A stretch of 64,000 nt of DNA from Anaerolineales bacterium (GCA_020634855.1 JACKAU010000003.1:310001-374000), one strand, 5' to 3'. Numbered from the stretch's first letter, positions 51,429 to 61,527 are shown. Program-made: numbers and translations. The notes: generated from the letters alone by a model not told the origin.

Positions 51429-52748
51429 TTACCAAATAATAAGACGTACGCTGTTTGTTACCGTCTGCCAGAATGGGATGCGCTTCCAGAAAGTCGACGG
51501 CTTACTTGACTCTTTTTCAGAACGCGGCGCACCGTCGCCACTTTTTACTTTGGCCTCATTCAGTCGCTCTGCGCTAATCAGTTTTGCCAAAGCCATAATA
51601 TCTTTAACCAGTGGAGATTTGCGCTGCGAAATCACCAGCGGCTGGCCCTGATTAATGGCTGTGGAAGCGAGCAGAGCGTCCTCGCCGACGGTCGCAGCGA
51701 TAGGATGGTGAATCGATGCTTCGATATCAGCCGTCTGCAACACTTTTTTCCCTTGGTAAGCATTCATAACTACCTTCCAACGGCCGCTCGTATCCGCCGT
51801 CGCCTCGGCCAGCTCGAGAAAGTTTCGAGTTACGCGCAGGGCCGGCAACTCGGGCCGGGTGACCACTAAAACTGTGTTGACGGTGTCAAGAACTTCAACC
51901 GTCCACCGATCCAGACCGTTGCTGGTATTGATGACTACATAGCCGTCCCACAGGGCGACAATCCCTTCAATCAAGGCGCCGATCTGGCTAGGCTCAAAAG
52001 GGGTGTCAATAAACTGAAGTTGTGGATCCCCGCGCAGGACCATAATACCTGAATTATGCTCAGTTATGACTTGATCAAGCGTTTCTTGATCGATCGTTTG
52101 ATCTAAGTTGACCAAATCCAAAATGGATCGCTTGCTAAAAATACTTAGAAAAATATCAACATCGGCTGTACGAAAATCAGTATCGACCAGTAGAACCGGG
52201 GCATTGGTTTCTTCCTTAAGCGCAATGGCTAAATTGACTGCCAGGGTTGTGGTACCGGTGCCGCCCTTTGGGCTAAACAATGCAATCGAATGAGCCTTTT
52301 TGGCCGGTATTGCGGCCATCTGATTCTGAGACCGAGACTCGGCCAGAAGCGTTGAGCGCTGTAACCATAGGTGATATACCTGCTCAATACTTTTGGACAA
52401 ATCATCCAAATCAAACGGTTTAAGCAGGAAACCGCTGGCGCCGGCCAACATAGCCTCTCGTACAAAGTCCATTTGACTTTGGGTTGCGCTAACTAAAATG
52501 AGGCTTCCGGTTGTCTTAAACGTCAGGGCTTTGATCCAGTCCGTGTCCAGAACCCCTTCGCCGGACCCATCGGCCAAAATGAGATCAACCTGGGTTTTTT
52601 CGACGACTTGAGCGGCTTCCGCCACAGAAAAGACCTGCCCTAATACTTGGTAATGGTGATCTTGTAAAGAAAGTTGAACCCAATCAAGATCAGACGCATG
52701 GCCGGCGATAATTAAGATGTTAAGTGATTTCCCTTTTTCTCGTTTCAT
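51429..52748 (-). CDS. tadZ: TadZ/CpaE-like pilus localisation ATPase
   Basis: 439 aa. An atypical receiver domain (about 8-130; LILADGSG replaces the usual acidic pocket, while the lysine in LLKPFDLDDL is kept) is followed by a MinD/ParA-type ATPase (about 153-390) with the deviant P-loop FSPKGGTGTTTLAVNLA and LLVDTDFRTADVDIFL. TadZ proteins place the Tad machine at a site on the membrane. The C-terminal ~40 residues are charged and then hydrophobic. Confidence 0.9.
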   Translation of the reverse strand: MKREKGKSLNILIIAGHASDLDWVQLSLQDHHYQVLGQVFSVAEAAQVVEKTQVDLILADGSGEGVLDTDWIKALTFKTTGSLILVSATQSQMDFVREAMLAGASGFLLKPFDLDDLSKSIEQVYHLWLQRSTLLAESRSQNQMAAIPAKKAHSIALFSPKGGTGTTTLAVNLAIALKEETNAPVLLVDTDFRTADVDIFLSIFSKRSILDLVNLDQTIDQETLDQVITEHNSGIMVLRGDPQLQFIDTPFEPSQIGALIEGIVALWDGYVVINTSNGLDRWTVEVLDTVNTVLVVTRPELPALRVTRNFLELAEATADTSGRWKVVMNAYQGKKVLQTADIEASIHHPIAATVGEDALLASTAINQGQPLVISQRKSPLVKDIMALAKLISAERLNEAKVKSGDGAPRSEKESSKPSTFWKRIPFWQTVTNSVRLIIW

Positions 52749-52877
52749 TAAATTTTCCTTTTTGATCGGCTTAACCTGGGATTAACGATTAAAAATGATT
52801 GCAACCAAACGAATAACTACGCTGTGATAATGGATGAGTTCCGCAGACATGGTCATCCTTTCATAGCTTAAGCCGAA

Positions 52878-53729
52878 TTACGGAACTGGTCTGGGGGCTT
52901 CGAAATCATAGTTGTCTGCTATGGTATTGATGGTAACGGCCTCTACCTCAAAACGGCGACGATTGTCATTAGCCCGCAGCGCCAGATCGATTGAAGTTTC
53001 GGTGTCAATGGCATATTTGAGTATAACGGCATCTTGCGGCTCAATTGCCAGTAAGATGGTTTTAGGTACACGAGCCGCCGAATCGGTCGGAGGGGTATCC
53101 TTTTTGTCGGTCTCCCCTTCTTTCTTTTCCTTAGCCGGCGACTGGTAGATAATTTGCAGAATCTCCAGATCTTGAAGCACATAGATCGAGACCTTGCCGC
53201 CGGTTCCCTCTTCCTCGCCCACCACATCGGTGCTGACCAAAAGATCAACTCGATCACCGGGTAAGAAGAGACCTTCCGCAGAAAATCGATCTGTCGCCGG
53301 TAGAGCGTAAGCGATCAAATCCTCGCCGAGCGCTTCGTTGAAATTAACCGTGGTGGTAATATTTTCTGCCGATTCTAACGCGCTTGAACCGCCCGCCGGA
53401 AAACTCTCGACCAGATTCTGCGCCAATATAACCTGGCCCGGTTGAATGGAGCGCGTCGCGATGCTGCCCACGACATCATCGGTTTTAAAGATCGCACCGC
53501 TGGGCACTTCTTCAACCGGACGTTCTTCCGTGGTGATGTCGGCCAGGCGAATGACGGCTCGTTCGTTAATCAGTTGGCGGCTGACGACCACCGTTTGAGT
53601 TGTTTTTGTTTCAACCGCGTTGGCTTGTTGGACCGTCATTTGTTGAAAAGCAAAGTAACTTATTCCGGCCGCAATTACAGCCAGGATTAAACCGGCTAAC
53701 AGCCAAAGGGTACCACGTCTTCGATTCAT
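52878..53729 (-). CDS. cpaB: CpaB/RcpC-like Flp pilus assembly protein
   Basis: 283 aa. N-terminal membrane helix (about 8-28), an SAF domain (about 50-110; VVVSRQLINERAVIRLADI, SIATRSIQPGQVILAQNL) and the RcpC/CpaB region with FLPGDRVDLLVSTDVV. A charged Lys/Glu/Asp insert (about 195-215) is unusual. In Gram-negatives CpaB works with the secretin; no secretin gene is seen here. Confidence 0.9.
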   Translation of the reverse strand: MNRRRGTLWLLAGLILAVIAAGISYFAFQQMTVQQANAVETKTTQTVVVSRQLINERAVIRLADITTEERPVEEVPSGAIFKTDDVVGSIATRSIQPGQVILAQNLVESFPAGGSSALESAENITTTVNFNEALGEDLIAYALPATDRFSAEGLFLPGDRVDLLVSTDVVGEEEGTGGKVSIYVLQDLEILQIIYQSPAKEKKEGETDKKDTPPTDSAARVPKTILLAIEPQDAVILKYAIDTETSIDLALRANDNRRRFEVEAVTINTIADNYDFEAPRPVP

Positions 53730-53787
53730 AATGTTTCTACCTCAATTTCAAGTTGATATTGACTCATGATCGCTCTCCTCAAAGCGA

Positions 53788-55827
53788 TTACCAAGGAATT
53801 AGCCGGGCACGCAAACCATATTTTAAGTCGCTGGGGTCAGTCATTAACTCAGATACAATACGCCCACGTACAGCATTAGCCGGTTGCGGAGAGCTAGGAT
53901 CAATCAGGTTAGGACCATTGTAGTAGCCCGTAATTTCTAAAGCAGCATAGCCCAAAATTTCAACATAATCTTTAACCGTTGTTTCAGCCTCTTCAACCAA
54001 GACATATAGGTCAAAGGTTTGAGTCTTGGTTCCGGCAGATACCAAAAACGGTAAGGTGTAGATAGTATTGGCCGTCGCGGAACTATCGACCTTAATATTC
54101 AAGTTAAAGCTGGCGCCGGGATGATTAGTATTGGTATTCTTTGTCCAAGGCGGTGAGCTTACCCAACTGAATCCGGTAGGTAACGTACCCACAAAGTTAA
54201 CAGAAACAGATTGCCCGGCCGCGCCGGCCCACAAATCTAGATCAATACTATATTTAGCTTGTTTACCCTTAACCACACTTAGAAATGGATAATTCTGGGC
54301 CGAATTGGTCGGGAGGCCGGTTACCGCCGGTAAGTCACGCTGGACCCCGTTCACTTCATCGCCGACAGTTACCATGCCGCCCCAGTAACGTCTGATATTC
54401 GTTCCACCCACCCTATTGTCAATCACGGAGACGTAAAACATGCGCGTCCCGGTGATAACATGGGTAGTTGTACCTACGGTAGTCACGGTTGGCGTTATAT
54501 GCAGTGTGATAGTCCGCTGGTTGATCCCGTTACGCCCCAAGACGGGGGCGTCGGTTGGGGAAAAACTCCAATCGGCGAAATTATTTAGGCCGATTACGGA
54601 CATGGTCAACCCCCCTGCGGCTGATTGGAATCCATCCTCGGCTTCTAAATCTATTGCATAGGTCAATGCGGCCGCATCTAATCCCGCAGTAGTCGTCGTG
54701 AGGGGACGGGTGGATTTGTAGTAGGGGGTTTCGCCGGTCACAGCTAGGTTGGGCGTATTGAACACGTGGCCGTTATAGACTATTACGGCTACAACATCGC
54801 TAATAGCATAGGTTTGTTGAAATGCTTGGGCCGAAAAAGAGGTGCTGTTACCGTTATACATGGCGACTTGGTCCCCAGGGCTGGGGATGTCACAACAGTA
54901 GCCGCGCCGGATGTAGTATTCACCCAGATCTTTGAGTACGTTCGATTGAGTGCCGGCAGAAACGCCGTTATAGTATTCTACCGGCGGGGCCGAAACGTGA
55001 CGGATGTCCAAATTAACCAAACCCGCATAGCTTACCGTACCAACGTTGGGGTTAACGCCTCCGCCTAAGATAAAGTAATTGCGACCAGGAGCACCTGCCG
55101 ACAACTCGGCGTGAGGCGAGGGCGATTGATACATTTCTGGCCCGCCCGGCCAGCCTGGCCACTCGGTAATCTCATCACTACCTGATGGCCTTAAAAAGTC
55201 GGTGGCATTACCCAGCCCCTGCGCCGGCGCTCCGGTCAACGACTGCTGTGTACTACAGTCATCGCAATAGACCACGGCGCTGTTCGTATTGGTCAGATTC
55301 GGATTCCAATCACGCTCATCGCCAAACCGTTTAACCGCAATAGGCATAAGGCCTCCCGATCGATTACACCCGGCGCGCGCATTGGCGCCAACCTGGAGTA
55401 GTTCACGACCCACAAATTGAGCAAAATAGGTTCCAATATCGCTCCACTGAAGTGCAACCCGCACATCACAGCCATCTGTAATTTCTATACCTAAAGTTAG
55501 GTCCTGCCCCGTTCCTACATTGGTATTAGGCGGATCAGGGTTAGCCAGGTCGGTTGAATACCACTCAATTTCACCCTCATTGGTCGCAATCGTATCCATC
55601 GCTTTTTGATAAGCCTCGGCCTCTGTTTTGCCTTGAGCGAGCGCAACCGCAGTACTTAGCGCCGCCGAATCGGCTATGTTTTGCAGTTGGCGGCGGTGCA
55701 AGTAAACAATGGTGCCGTCAACCGTGGCCGCGGCAAAAGCTAGAAACACAAAAGACAACAGGAGCGTCACAACAACAATCGACTGGCCTTTTTCATCGTT
55801 TGGAAGTAACCGGAATACACGCTTCAT
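53788..55827 (-). CDS. TadG-like pilus-associated protein, large
   Basis: 679 aa from MKRVFRLL. The N-terminus is a TadE/G-type pseudopilin start: DEKGQSIVVVTLLLSFVFLAFAAATVDG, then HRRQLQNIADSAALSTAVAL, the classic Flp-pilus-assembly TadG sequence. The large extracytoplasmic remainder (about 130-650) is beta-rich with an Ig-like section (about 520-610). Often TadG has a von Willebrand A domain; no MIDAS motif was recognised. GAGG lies before the chosen ATG; a TTG at 55851 is less likely. Confidence 0.83.
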   Translation of the reverse strand: MKRVFRLLPNDEKGQSIVVVTLLLSFVFLAFAAATVDGTIVYLHRRQLQNIADSAALSTAVALAQGKTEAEAYQKAMDTIATNEGEIEWYSTDLANPDPPNTNVGTGQDLTLGIEITDGCDVRVALQWSDIGTYFAQFVGRELLQVGANARAGCNRSGGLMPIAVKRFGDERDWNPNLTNTNSAVVYCDDCSTQQSLTGAPAQGLGNATDFLRPSGSDEITEWPGWPGGPEMYQSPSPHAELSAGAPGRNYFILGGGVNPNVGTVSYAGLVNLDIRHVSAPPVEYYNGVSAGTQSNVLKDLGEYYIRRGYCCDIPSPGDQVAMYNGNSTSFSAQAFQQTYAISDVVAVIVYNGHVFNTPNLAVTGETPYYKSTRPLTTTTAGLDAAALTYAIDLEAEDGFQSAAGGLTMSVIGLNNFADWSFSPTDAPVLGRNGINQRTITLHITPTVTTVGTTTHVITGTRMFYVSVIDNRVGGTNIRRYWGGMVTVGDEVNGVQRDLPAVTGLPTNSAQNYPFLSVVKGKQAKYSIDLDLWAGAAGQSVSVNFVGTLPTGFSWVSSPPWTKNTNTNHPGASFNLNIKVDSSATANTIYTLPFLVSAGTKTQTFDLYVLVEEAETTVKDYVEILGYAALEITGYYNGPNLIDPSSPQPANAVRGRIVSELMTDPSDLKYGLRARLIPW

Positions 55828-55856
55828 CAAATCTATCCTCACTCGCTCCAACTAAG

Positions 55857-56309
55857 CTATTTGTCAAAATCCATTACGACTGAATGTTGCACCGGTATTT
55901 CATGAGGAAACATCGGAATTAGTTCTGAAATAATAGGCGATGTGTGGGTGTACGTCACCGTCACTGTAATGGGTGTACCGGCCTGGGGAACCACGCTAAG
56001 GACCGGCTGAACCTCAACCAGGGTGTTGGTTCCACTCATTTGCAGCGACTCACCTTCGGCGTATACGGCTGTCTCAACAACTTCCGTCAAATCAGTTAGG
56101 CTAGCACTAGGGTCACCCAGGCAGTTATGGTTTAGGCGACACAACGAGCCATAGCGGGCCCCAGATCGGGTGGCATTAGCCACTTGTACGTGCGCGAAGA
56201 GGTAGAAGCCCACCTCGACAATACCAAAAAAGAGAATGACGAGTAACGGTAACGTTAAAGCGATTTCAACCAAAGATTGCCCGCGCGGGCCATTAGCTTG
56301 TTTACGCAT
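55857..56309 (-). CDS. TadE-like pseudopilin
   Basis: 150 aa from MRKQANG, with AGGAGGAG upstream. The TadE signature GQSLVEIALTLPLLVILFFGIVEVG gives a class III type signal and helix, then VANATRSGARYGSL. Pseudopilins of this kind are minor subunits of Tad pili. Confidence 0.9.
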   Translation of the reverse strand: MRKQANGPRGQSLVEIALTLPLLVILFFGIVEVGFYLFAHVQVANATRSGARYGSLCRLNHNCLGDPSASLTDLTEVVETAVYAEGESLQMSGTNTLVEVQPVLSVVPQAGTPITVTVTYTHTSPIISELIPMFPHEIPVQHSVVMDFDK

Positions 56310-56325
56310 TGAAGCTCCTCCTGGA

Positions 56326-56841
56326 CTAGGGTCCCGAGATAACCGAACTAGGCTCAATTCTCATACTCGCCTGAGCCTGAAGGTCGATACTGCTGCCTAG
56401 CGCCCCAAAGAGGAACGGATGAGTGTGGGTAATGGTCACCGTGAGCGCCTCAGTGCTACGAAGCGGATCGGGAATAGGAGCTAAGGAAGGGCCGTAGGTA
56501 ATTTGGCAGGTTGTCGTTGCGCTCGTTCCGTTGCAATCCGGCGGTGTCACAAATAGAGGCCCCAGCGTATGACTGATGGCGTCGGAAACCGCCGCACTGC
56601 GACCGGCGTCGGGATCGCCGGAAGTCGGATCGCCTATATAAAGGTAGATCGAACCCGTTCTAACGCCTTCCCGGGCGCTGTTGGTTAATGCCACATATTT
56701 ATAAAGAATGGTACTCGCTTCAATGAAAGCAAAGGTAAAGGGGATAATGATGAAGATAAGCACCAGGGCAAACTCAACGAGGCTTTGCCCGGTTTCGTGG
56801 GGTTTTCTTCTCCGCTGCCAGATCCTGTGTATCCAAATCAT
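56326..56841 (-). CDS. TadE-like pseudopilin
   Basis: 171 aa from MIWIHRIW. GQSLVEFALVLIFIIIPFTFAF is the TadE helix, with NSAREGVRTGS after it. First gene of the long minus-strand operon running to the sortase at 41912. The 348-bp gap upstream (56866-57213) is AT-rich, with repeated TTTGAAAT/ATTTCAA words and CAGGT/ACCTG half-sites, and no gene; a promoter is expected there but was not pinned down. Confidence 0.9.
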   Translation of the reverse strand: MIWIHRIWQRRRKPHETGQSLVEFALVLIFIIIPFTFAFIEASTILYKYVALTNSAREGVRTGSIYLYIGDPTSGDPDAGRSAAVSDAISHTLGPLFVTPPDCNGTSATTTCQITYGPSLAPIPDPLRSTEALTVTITHTHPFLFGALGSSIDLQAQASMRIEPSSVISGP

Positions 56842-57213
56842 CTTCAAGCTCTCTCCATCGAACAAATTCCGGTAACTAATTCAAACTTCTGGAGTTTTTA
56901 AGATGCGTACATTTAGCCGGTCTGCGAGGTTGAAATACAGACCCACTTGGTCATCAATGCATTCAGGTGAATCGTAAGAACTACCTGAATACAGGTTTAA
57001 GTTACAGGGTATCGATCTGATGCAAATAAATAAAGTGTAGGGATTCGGTTAGAAATATTTCAGTTGAACGTATTTGAAATTAATTTTCTTGAAATATTGG
57101 GGGTAAGTTTCCAATAAAGCTAATTTGAGGTTGATTCTTGATGAATTTGATCAATCCAGGGCCGAATTGAGGGTTAAAAATTTCAATTTAATTTCAACTA
57201 AATAGATTCTTAC

Positions 57214-58035
57214 TTACTCTTGCCGGGCGGCAAAAAGATAACCTCGTTTTCTGACGGTGCGAATGAGATCTGGGTATTTAGGGGAGATTTCAATTTTGTG
57301 GCGCAGACGAAAGATATAAGGTCGAACCAGTTTTTGGGCTTGGTCTTCATCTAAATCGCGCTCCCAGGCAGTCTGAGCTAATTCACGGCAGGAGAGTACC
57401 TGGTTGGGACGCTGCATCAAGCAGGACAACAAGATCGCTTCGGTTTCAGATAATTCTTGGATCTGATTGGGATCACGCTCATTGATTACCGTCCACTTTT
57501 GCAGATCTAATATTAATGGTTCGACTTTTATTCGCTCAGGTGAGGGGGCGCGGGTGGGCCTTAGTAGGGGAGGCCCAGAGTGGTGGAGGGTGTTTATGGC
57601 GACCTGAACTAACTGACGCTGTTTTAACTTTTCGGCCCGCTCGTGCAAAGTGGTAGCGATGATTTCAACCAATTCACCGGCGCTGATCGGTTTAAGTAAA
57701 TAATTATCTGCTTTCAGTCTTACGGCAGAAATAGCACTGTCCAGGGTAGCATGGCCCGTTAAAATAATAATTGACATATCAGGGCATATTTCACGAGCCC
57801 GGGTCATAACTTCCACGCCGTGCATGCCAGGCATCCGCATATCGAGCAGCATTAAATCATACGCCGAATATTCCAATAGCTCCAATGCCTCTGATCCGGA
57901 AGCGGCTTCTTCAGCGATGTAGCCTTCTAAGCGCAAAATGTGGGCCAGTCCAGACCGAATATCGGCTACGTCATCGACCACTAATAACCGGCTCCCTTGG
58001 ACCAAGCCGGCATCGCCATTAAGGCTTTGGCTCAA
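57214..58035 (-). CDS. Response regulator with winged-helix DNA-binding domain
   Basis: 273 aa. Receiver (about 12-130) with DD near 21-22 and phospho-acceptor in LMLLDMRMPGMHG; OmpR-type winged helix (about 180-273; LSETEAILLSCLMQRP, YIFRLRHKIEI, RTVRKRGYLFA). Start overlaps the kinase stop by 4 nt. Its position just upstream of the Tad-type operon suggests it may regulate that operon. Similar in layout to the regulator at 33277. Confidence 0.92.
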   Translation of the reverse strand: MSQSLNGDAGLVQGSRLLVVDDVADIRSGLAHILRLEGYIAEEAASGSEALELLEYSAYDLMLLDMRMPGMHGVEVMTRAREICPDMSIIILTGHATLDSAISAVRLKADNYLLKPISAGELVEIIATTLHERAEKLKQRQLVQVAINTLHHSGPPLLRPTRAPSPERIKVEPLILDLQKWTVINERDPNQIQELSETEAILLSCLMQRPNQVLSCRELAQTAWERDLDEDQAQKLVRPYIFRLRHKIEISPKYPDLIRTVRKRGYLFAARQE

Positions 58036-60014
58036 AAGGTTAGCTCCTTTATGGAAGCCGACGGCAGTTGTACCGAAAATACAACGCCCTCATCATCGGT
58101 TAGGTTGGCCGCCGTTAAAATGCCTCCGTGCTGCTGAATCAAATTACGGCTAACCCACAACCCTAAACCGCTGCCCTCCGATTTTGTAGTATAGAATGGT
58201 TCAAAAATATGGGGCATGTGTTCCGATGGTATAAGCGGGCCATGGTTGGTAAAAGTAATCATTACGGCGTCATCTTTTGAAAAAATGGCTATCTGAAGCT
58301 GGCTATGTGGCTGGGCCGCCTCAATGGCATTGAGAATTAAATTCAGAAAAACTTGAGTCAGTTGCTCGGCGACAACCAGCACCAAAGGCGTCTCTTGAAA
58401 ATCAGTCCTGACTTGAAGCTGGTTCATCTCCAAGTTTTTGTCAACTAAAATCAAAACCTGTTCGATTAGCTGAGCCACCACGACCGGTTGAGGCGGCGTG
58501 GGTCTTGGCCGGCTAAGGTTTAGCACCGGGCGCATGATCGCGTGGAGCCGTTCAATTTGACTCCGGATGATATTTAAATGCAGTCGGCTTTTTTCCGGAT
58601 CGAGGGCATAGTTTAGGACTAAATCGAGATGACTTTGAACCGCTTGCAGCGGATTATTCATCTCGTGGGCTAAAGTGGCTACCAACTGCCCCAGAGCGGC
58701 TAAGCGCTCTTCGTGAATGGCTTTCTGTTCGGCGCGCTTCCGATCGGTGATATTCTGTATAATCCCTATCACTTCATCAGGCCCGTTAACTACCATCCGG
58801 GTTTCGTAATCCTGACTACCATACGGTAGTTTCAGTTGATATTCAAAGATTTGCATTTGCCCGGTCTGTAATGTTTTGTTGATGTTGGTAAGCATCAGAT
58901 CGGCAATGTCAGGCGGGAGAAGATCGGTGACGTTCTTGCCGATTTCCACACCAAAGACAGTGTTTAGATCCCAACTATCGCTGCCCTTGTAATTTAGACA
59001 GCGACCATCACGAGTGATTTGAATTACCAAATCCGGAATGGCATCTAACAGCGCTTTGTTCCGTGCCTCGCTTTGGCGCAGCTCTTCCTCGGCCAGAATC
59101 CGCTCGCCCAGTTCCTGCTGGATTTGATTATAAAGTCGAGCATATTCAATTGTACCGGCAGCCTGGTTAGCAAGCAAGCGGACAAAAACAATTTCGGCGT
59201 TGGTAAAGGTCCGCTCTATCCGATCATCCATCAACTCAACCAAACCCACGACACGATTCTGAAATTCCATCGGCAGCATCAGCAAGGTTTTTATTTTTAT
59301 TTCTTGCATGTAGCGCAACTCATCCGGATCAATATTAGGTTGATTGATGGTCATTTGGCGAGCTTGCCGCTCCATCAGCACGTACTTAGTTGCCGGAAAA
59401 TCGGCTACCTCATAAACTTCCTCTAATAGGTCGTCATCCCACCAGTCGTCTGGTCCATATTCGAGCAGGAGCGGCACCGTATTCGTTTCCGTATCCCACT
59501 CTGAAATGGCGCAAGCGGGGACCCCTAACACTTTGGCCATGGCCCGGCTCACCGAATCGAGCATATTTTGCAGATCAACATTTGAGGCAATGGCCGCGTT
59601 AACGAATTGCAGGGTGAGCAACTGCTGATTATGCTGGCTGATTTTGGCGGCGGTTTCCTTATGAGCCGTGATGTCGCAGAGAAACCACAGCAATTCTTCA
59701 GGGTGCCCAGGAGGATTGCCGACTGTTGTCACCACAACTTTAGCGTACGTAGGCCGACTCTGGGTTGATATCAGTCGTACTTCCCAGTCTTCAATCCGCT
59801 TCTCTGTCCTCAATCGCGTGAGTTGGCAATGAAAAACGTTTTGATCAGCTTCATCGATCAGGTGGACTAGTGGGATGTCGACAAGTTTATTCTGCGGCAG
59901 GCCAAACAAAAGGCAAGCGGCCGGATTCGCCTGCCGGATGGTCCCGGCCATATCGGTGAGCAGACAGCCCTGGGGATTAAGGTTAAAAAAGTCCATATCG
60001 CTTTCGGATGACAT
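58032..60014 (-). CDS. PAS-GAF-PAS histidine kinase
   Basis: 660 aa, soluble. PAS 1 (about 5-115), GAF (about 150-300), PAS 2 (about 320-435), HisKA with VATLAHEMNNPLQAVQSHL (phospho-acceptor His) and HATPase_c (NLILNAIEAAQ, ITFTNHGPLIP, EPFYTTKSEGSGLGLWVS). Partner of the overlapping response regulator. The NNPLQ kinase core is close to the frameshifted kinase at 32071, pointing to a lineage-specific kinase group. Confidence 0.92.
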   Translation of the reverse strand: MSSESDMDFFNLNPQGCLLTDMAGTIRQANPAACLLFGLPQNKLVDIPLVHLIDEADQNVFHCQLTRLRTEKRIEDWEVRLISTQSRPTYAKVVVTTVGNPPGHPEELLWFLCDITAHKETAAKISQHNQQLLTLQFVNAAIASNVDLQNMLDSVSRAMAKVLGVPACAISEWDTETNTVPLLLEYGPDDWWDDDLLEEVYEVADFPATKYVLMERQARQMTINQPNIDPDELRYMQEIKIKTLLMLPMEFQNRVVGLVELMDDRIERTFTNAEIVFVRLLANQAAGTIEYARLYNQIQQELGERILAEEELRQSEARNKALLDAIPDLVIQITRDGRCLNYKGSDSWDLNTVFGVEIGKNVTDLLPPDIADLMLTNINKTLQTGQMQIFEYQLKLPYGSQDYETRMVVNGPDEVIGIIQNITDRKRAEQKAIHEERLAALGQLVATLAHEMNNPLQAVQSHLDLVLNYALDPEKSRLHLNIIRSQIERLHAIMRPVLNLSRPRPTPPQPVVVAQLIEQVLILVDKNLEMNQLQVRTDFQETPLVLVVAEQLTQVFLNLILNAIEAAQPHSQLQIAIFSKDDAVMITFTNHGPLIPSEHMPHIFEPFYTTKSEGSGLGLWVSRNLIQQHGGILTAANLTDDEGVVFSVQLPSASIKELTF

Positions 60015-60026
60015 AGACCGGACCCG

Positions 60027-61442
60027 TTAGAGGAAATCGGCAAAATAGGTCCGGGCGGCCTGGTCGACCAACTCTTTGGTCATAATAGAAGGCTTACCTC
60101 GATATTTGGACATCATCGCCATCTGCTTGATCAAATCTCGGGGATGGCAAGCCCGAAGCGGACGGTCCATATCGTGGTAATATTTCTGGATCAGATAAGT
60201 ATAAGCTTCTTCGTTAAATTCAAGCCCACGAGCCTCACTGGCCGTAGTAAAGATTTGATAATACTGGGTCTCTGAAGGATCGTAAATGCCCAGTTTATGA
60301 CTAATCCGTCGCAGAAAAGCCTCATCAACCAGCGATTTGGGGTCCAGATTGGTCGAAAAGACAATTAACAATTCAAAAGGCACTGAAAACTTCTTGCCGG
60401 TGTAGAAGGTTAAATAATCAACCTTTTCTTCCAACGGGACAATCCAGCGGTTCAACAATTCGGCCGGAGACATTTGCTGGCGACCAAAGTCGTCGATGAC
60501 CAGCATACCGCCATTGGCCTTCATCTGAAAAGGCGCTTCGTAAAAACGGCTAGTGTCACTCCACACCAAATTCAAATCCGACAGAGTCAACTCGCCCCCC
60601 GTAATGACAATCGGCGGCTTACACCGTACCCAACGTTTGTCCAAATAATCCGTCTCGGCTAACTGAGCAGCTTCGCCGCCAATGGCTTGATGAGTCGTCG
60701 GATCGAAAACCTTAATGATCTGCCCATCCTCATGAATGGCATAAGGGATCATAACGTTTCCGGGCAGCAAACCATTCCCTATCGCTTTGGCAATGCTGGA
60801 TTTTCCATTGCCGGGTGGCCCGTATATAAATATGGCCTCGTGAACATTAATAGCCGGGCCGATATTCTCGATGACGTCATCAGCCAAAATGAGTCCCTTT
60901 AGAGCCTCCCGCACATTTTCGTCCGTTACCCATGGCCGAATTTGGGCTTGAGCTTCGATGACCTGCGTATACTGCTCTAATGAAACCGGACAAGGGCCAA
61001 CATAGCGATTCCGTTCCAGCAGTTCTCTGGCGCGCTCACTACCTTTGCTCGTAATGGTATAGTGATATGAAGCCGGAGAGAGCGCACTCCCGCCGGTCAC
61101 TTCCACCAGATGCTCGGCTTTCAAGCCTCTCAGCACCGGCTCGACCACCCCACTAAAATAGAGATGCAGCGATTGTGCTATTCGCGCGCCTAACATCGCG
61201 CCGCCAAAATAGAGCGTTTTCAAGGTGAGGTCGTTCAAAAATCCCTGTGACAGCCCGGTATCTTCTATTGTCCGAGGTTCTTCCAGGATTTGGCGCAGCG
61301 ACTCATCTAGCCCTTTATCTTCCGCAGGCGCAGCCGAGTGTTCCCCTTGAGACTCGGACAACGGCTCCGAAGCTATGTCCGGTCGGCTAGAGTCCTCCGC
61401 TCGAAGCAGGTCACTTAATCTATTAGGTCGAGATCCGGTCAT
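60027..61442 (-). CDS. AAA+ ATPase with N-terminal winged-helix-like region
   Basis: 471 aa. Charged N-terminus (1-60), a winged-helix-like region (about 65-140), then an AAA+ core: Walker A in IYGPPGNGKSSIAKAIGNG, Walker B in GGMLVIDDFGRQ, and an arginine-rich LRRISHKLGIYD near the sensor region. It resembles MoxR-like remodelling ATPases rather than the TadA/GspE secretion ATPase (no Asp/His boxes). It precedes the kinase by 12 nt, giving an ATPase-kinase-regulator operon upstream of the Tad cluster. Confidence 0.8.
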   Translation of the reverse strand: MTGSRPNRLSDLLRAEDSSRPDIASEPLSESQGEHSAAPAEDKGLDESLRQILEEPRTIEDTGLSQGFLNDLTLKTLYFGGAMLGARIAQSLHLYFSGVVEPVLRGLKAEHLVEVTGGSALSPASYHYTITSKGSERARELLERNRYVGPCPVSLEQYTQVIEAQAQIRPWVTDENVREALKGLILADDVIENIGPAINVHEAIFIYGPPGNGKSSIAKAIGNGLLPGNVMIPYAIHEDGQIIKVFDPTTHQAIGGEAAQLAETDYLDKRWVRCKPPIVITGGELTLSDLNLVWSDTSRFYEAPFQMKANGGMLVIDDFGRQQMSPAELLNRWIVPLEEKVDYLTFYTGKKFSVPFELLIVFSTNLDPKSLVDEAFLRRISHKLGIYDPSETQYYQIFTTASEARGLEFNEEAYTYLIQKYYHDMDRPLRACHPRDLIKQMAMMSKYRGKPSIMTKELVDQAARTYFADFL

Positions 61443-61527
61443 GATAAAACCTCCTAAGGTGAATTGTAGTTAGCCACCAAGCCATTTTCACTATATCACA
61501 CTCAATTTCCCGATACAACCCCGGTGG

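Noticed and set aside
60027..61442. The AAA+ ATPase as the missing TadA/CpaF
   Set aside because: It has MoxR-like AAA+ motifs and a sensor arginine region but none of the Asp/His boxes of secretion ATPases.
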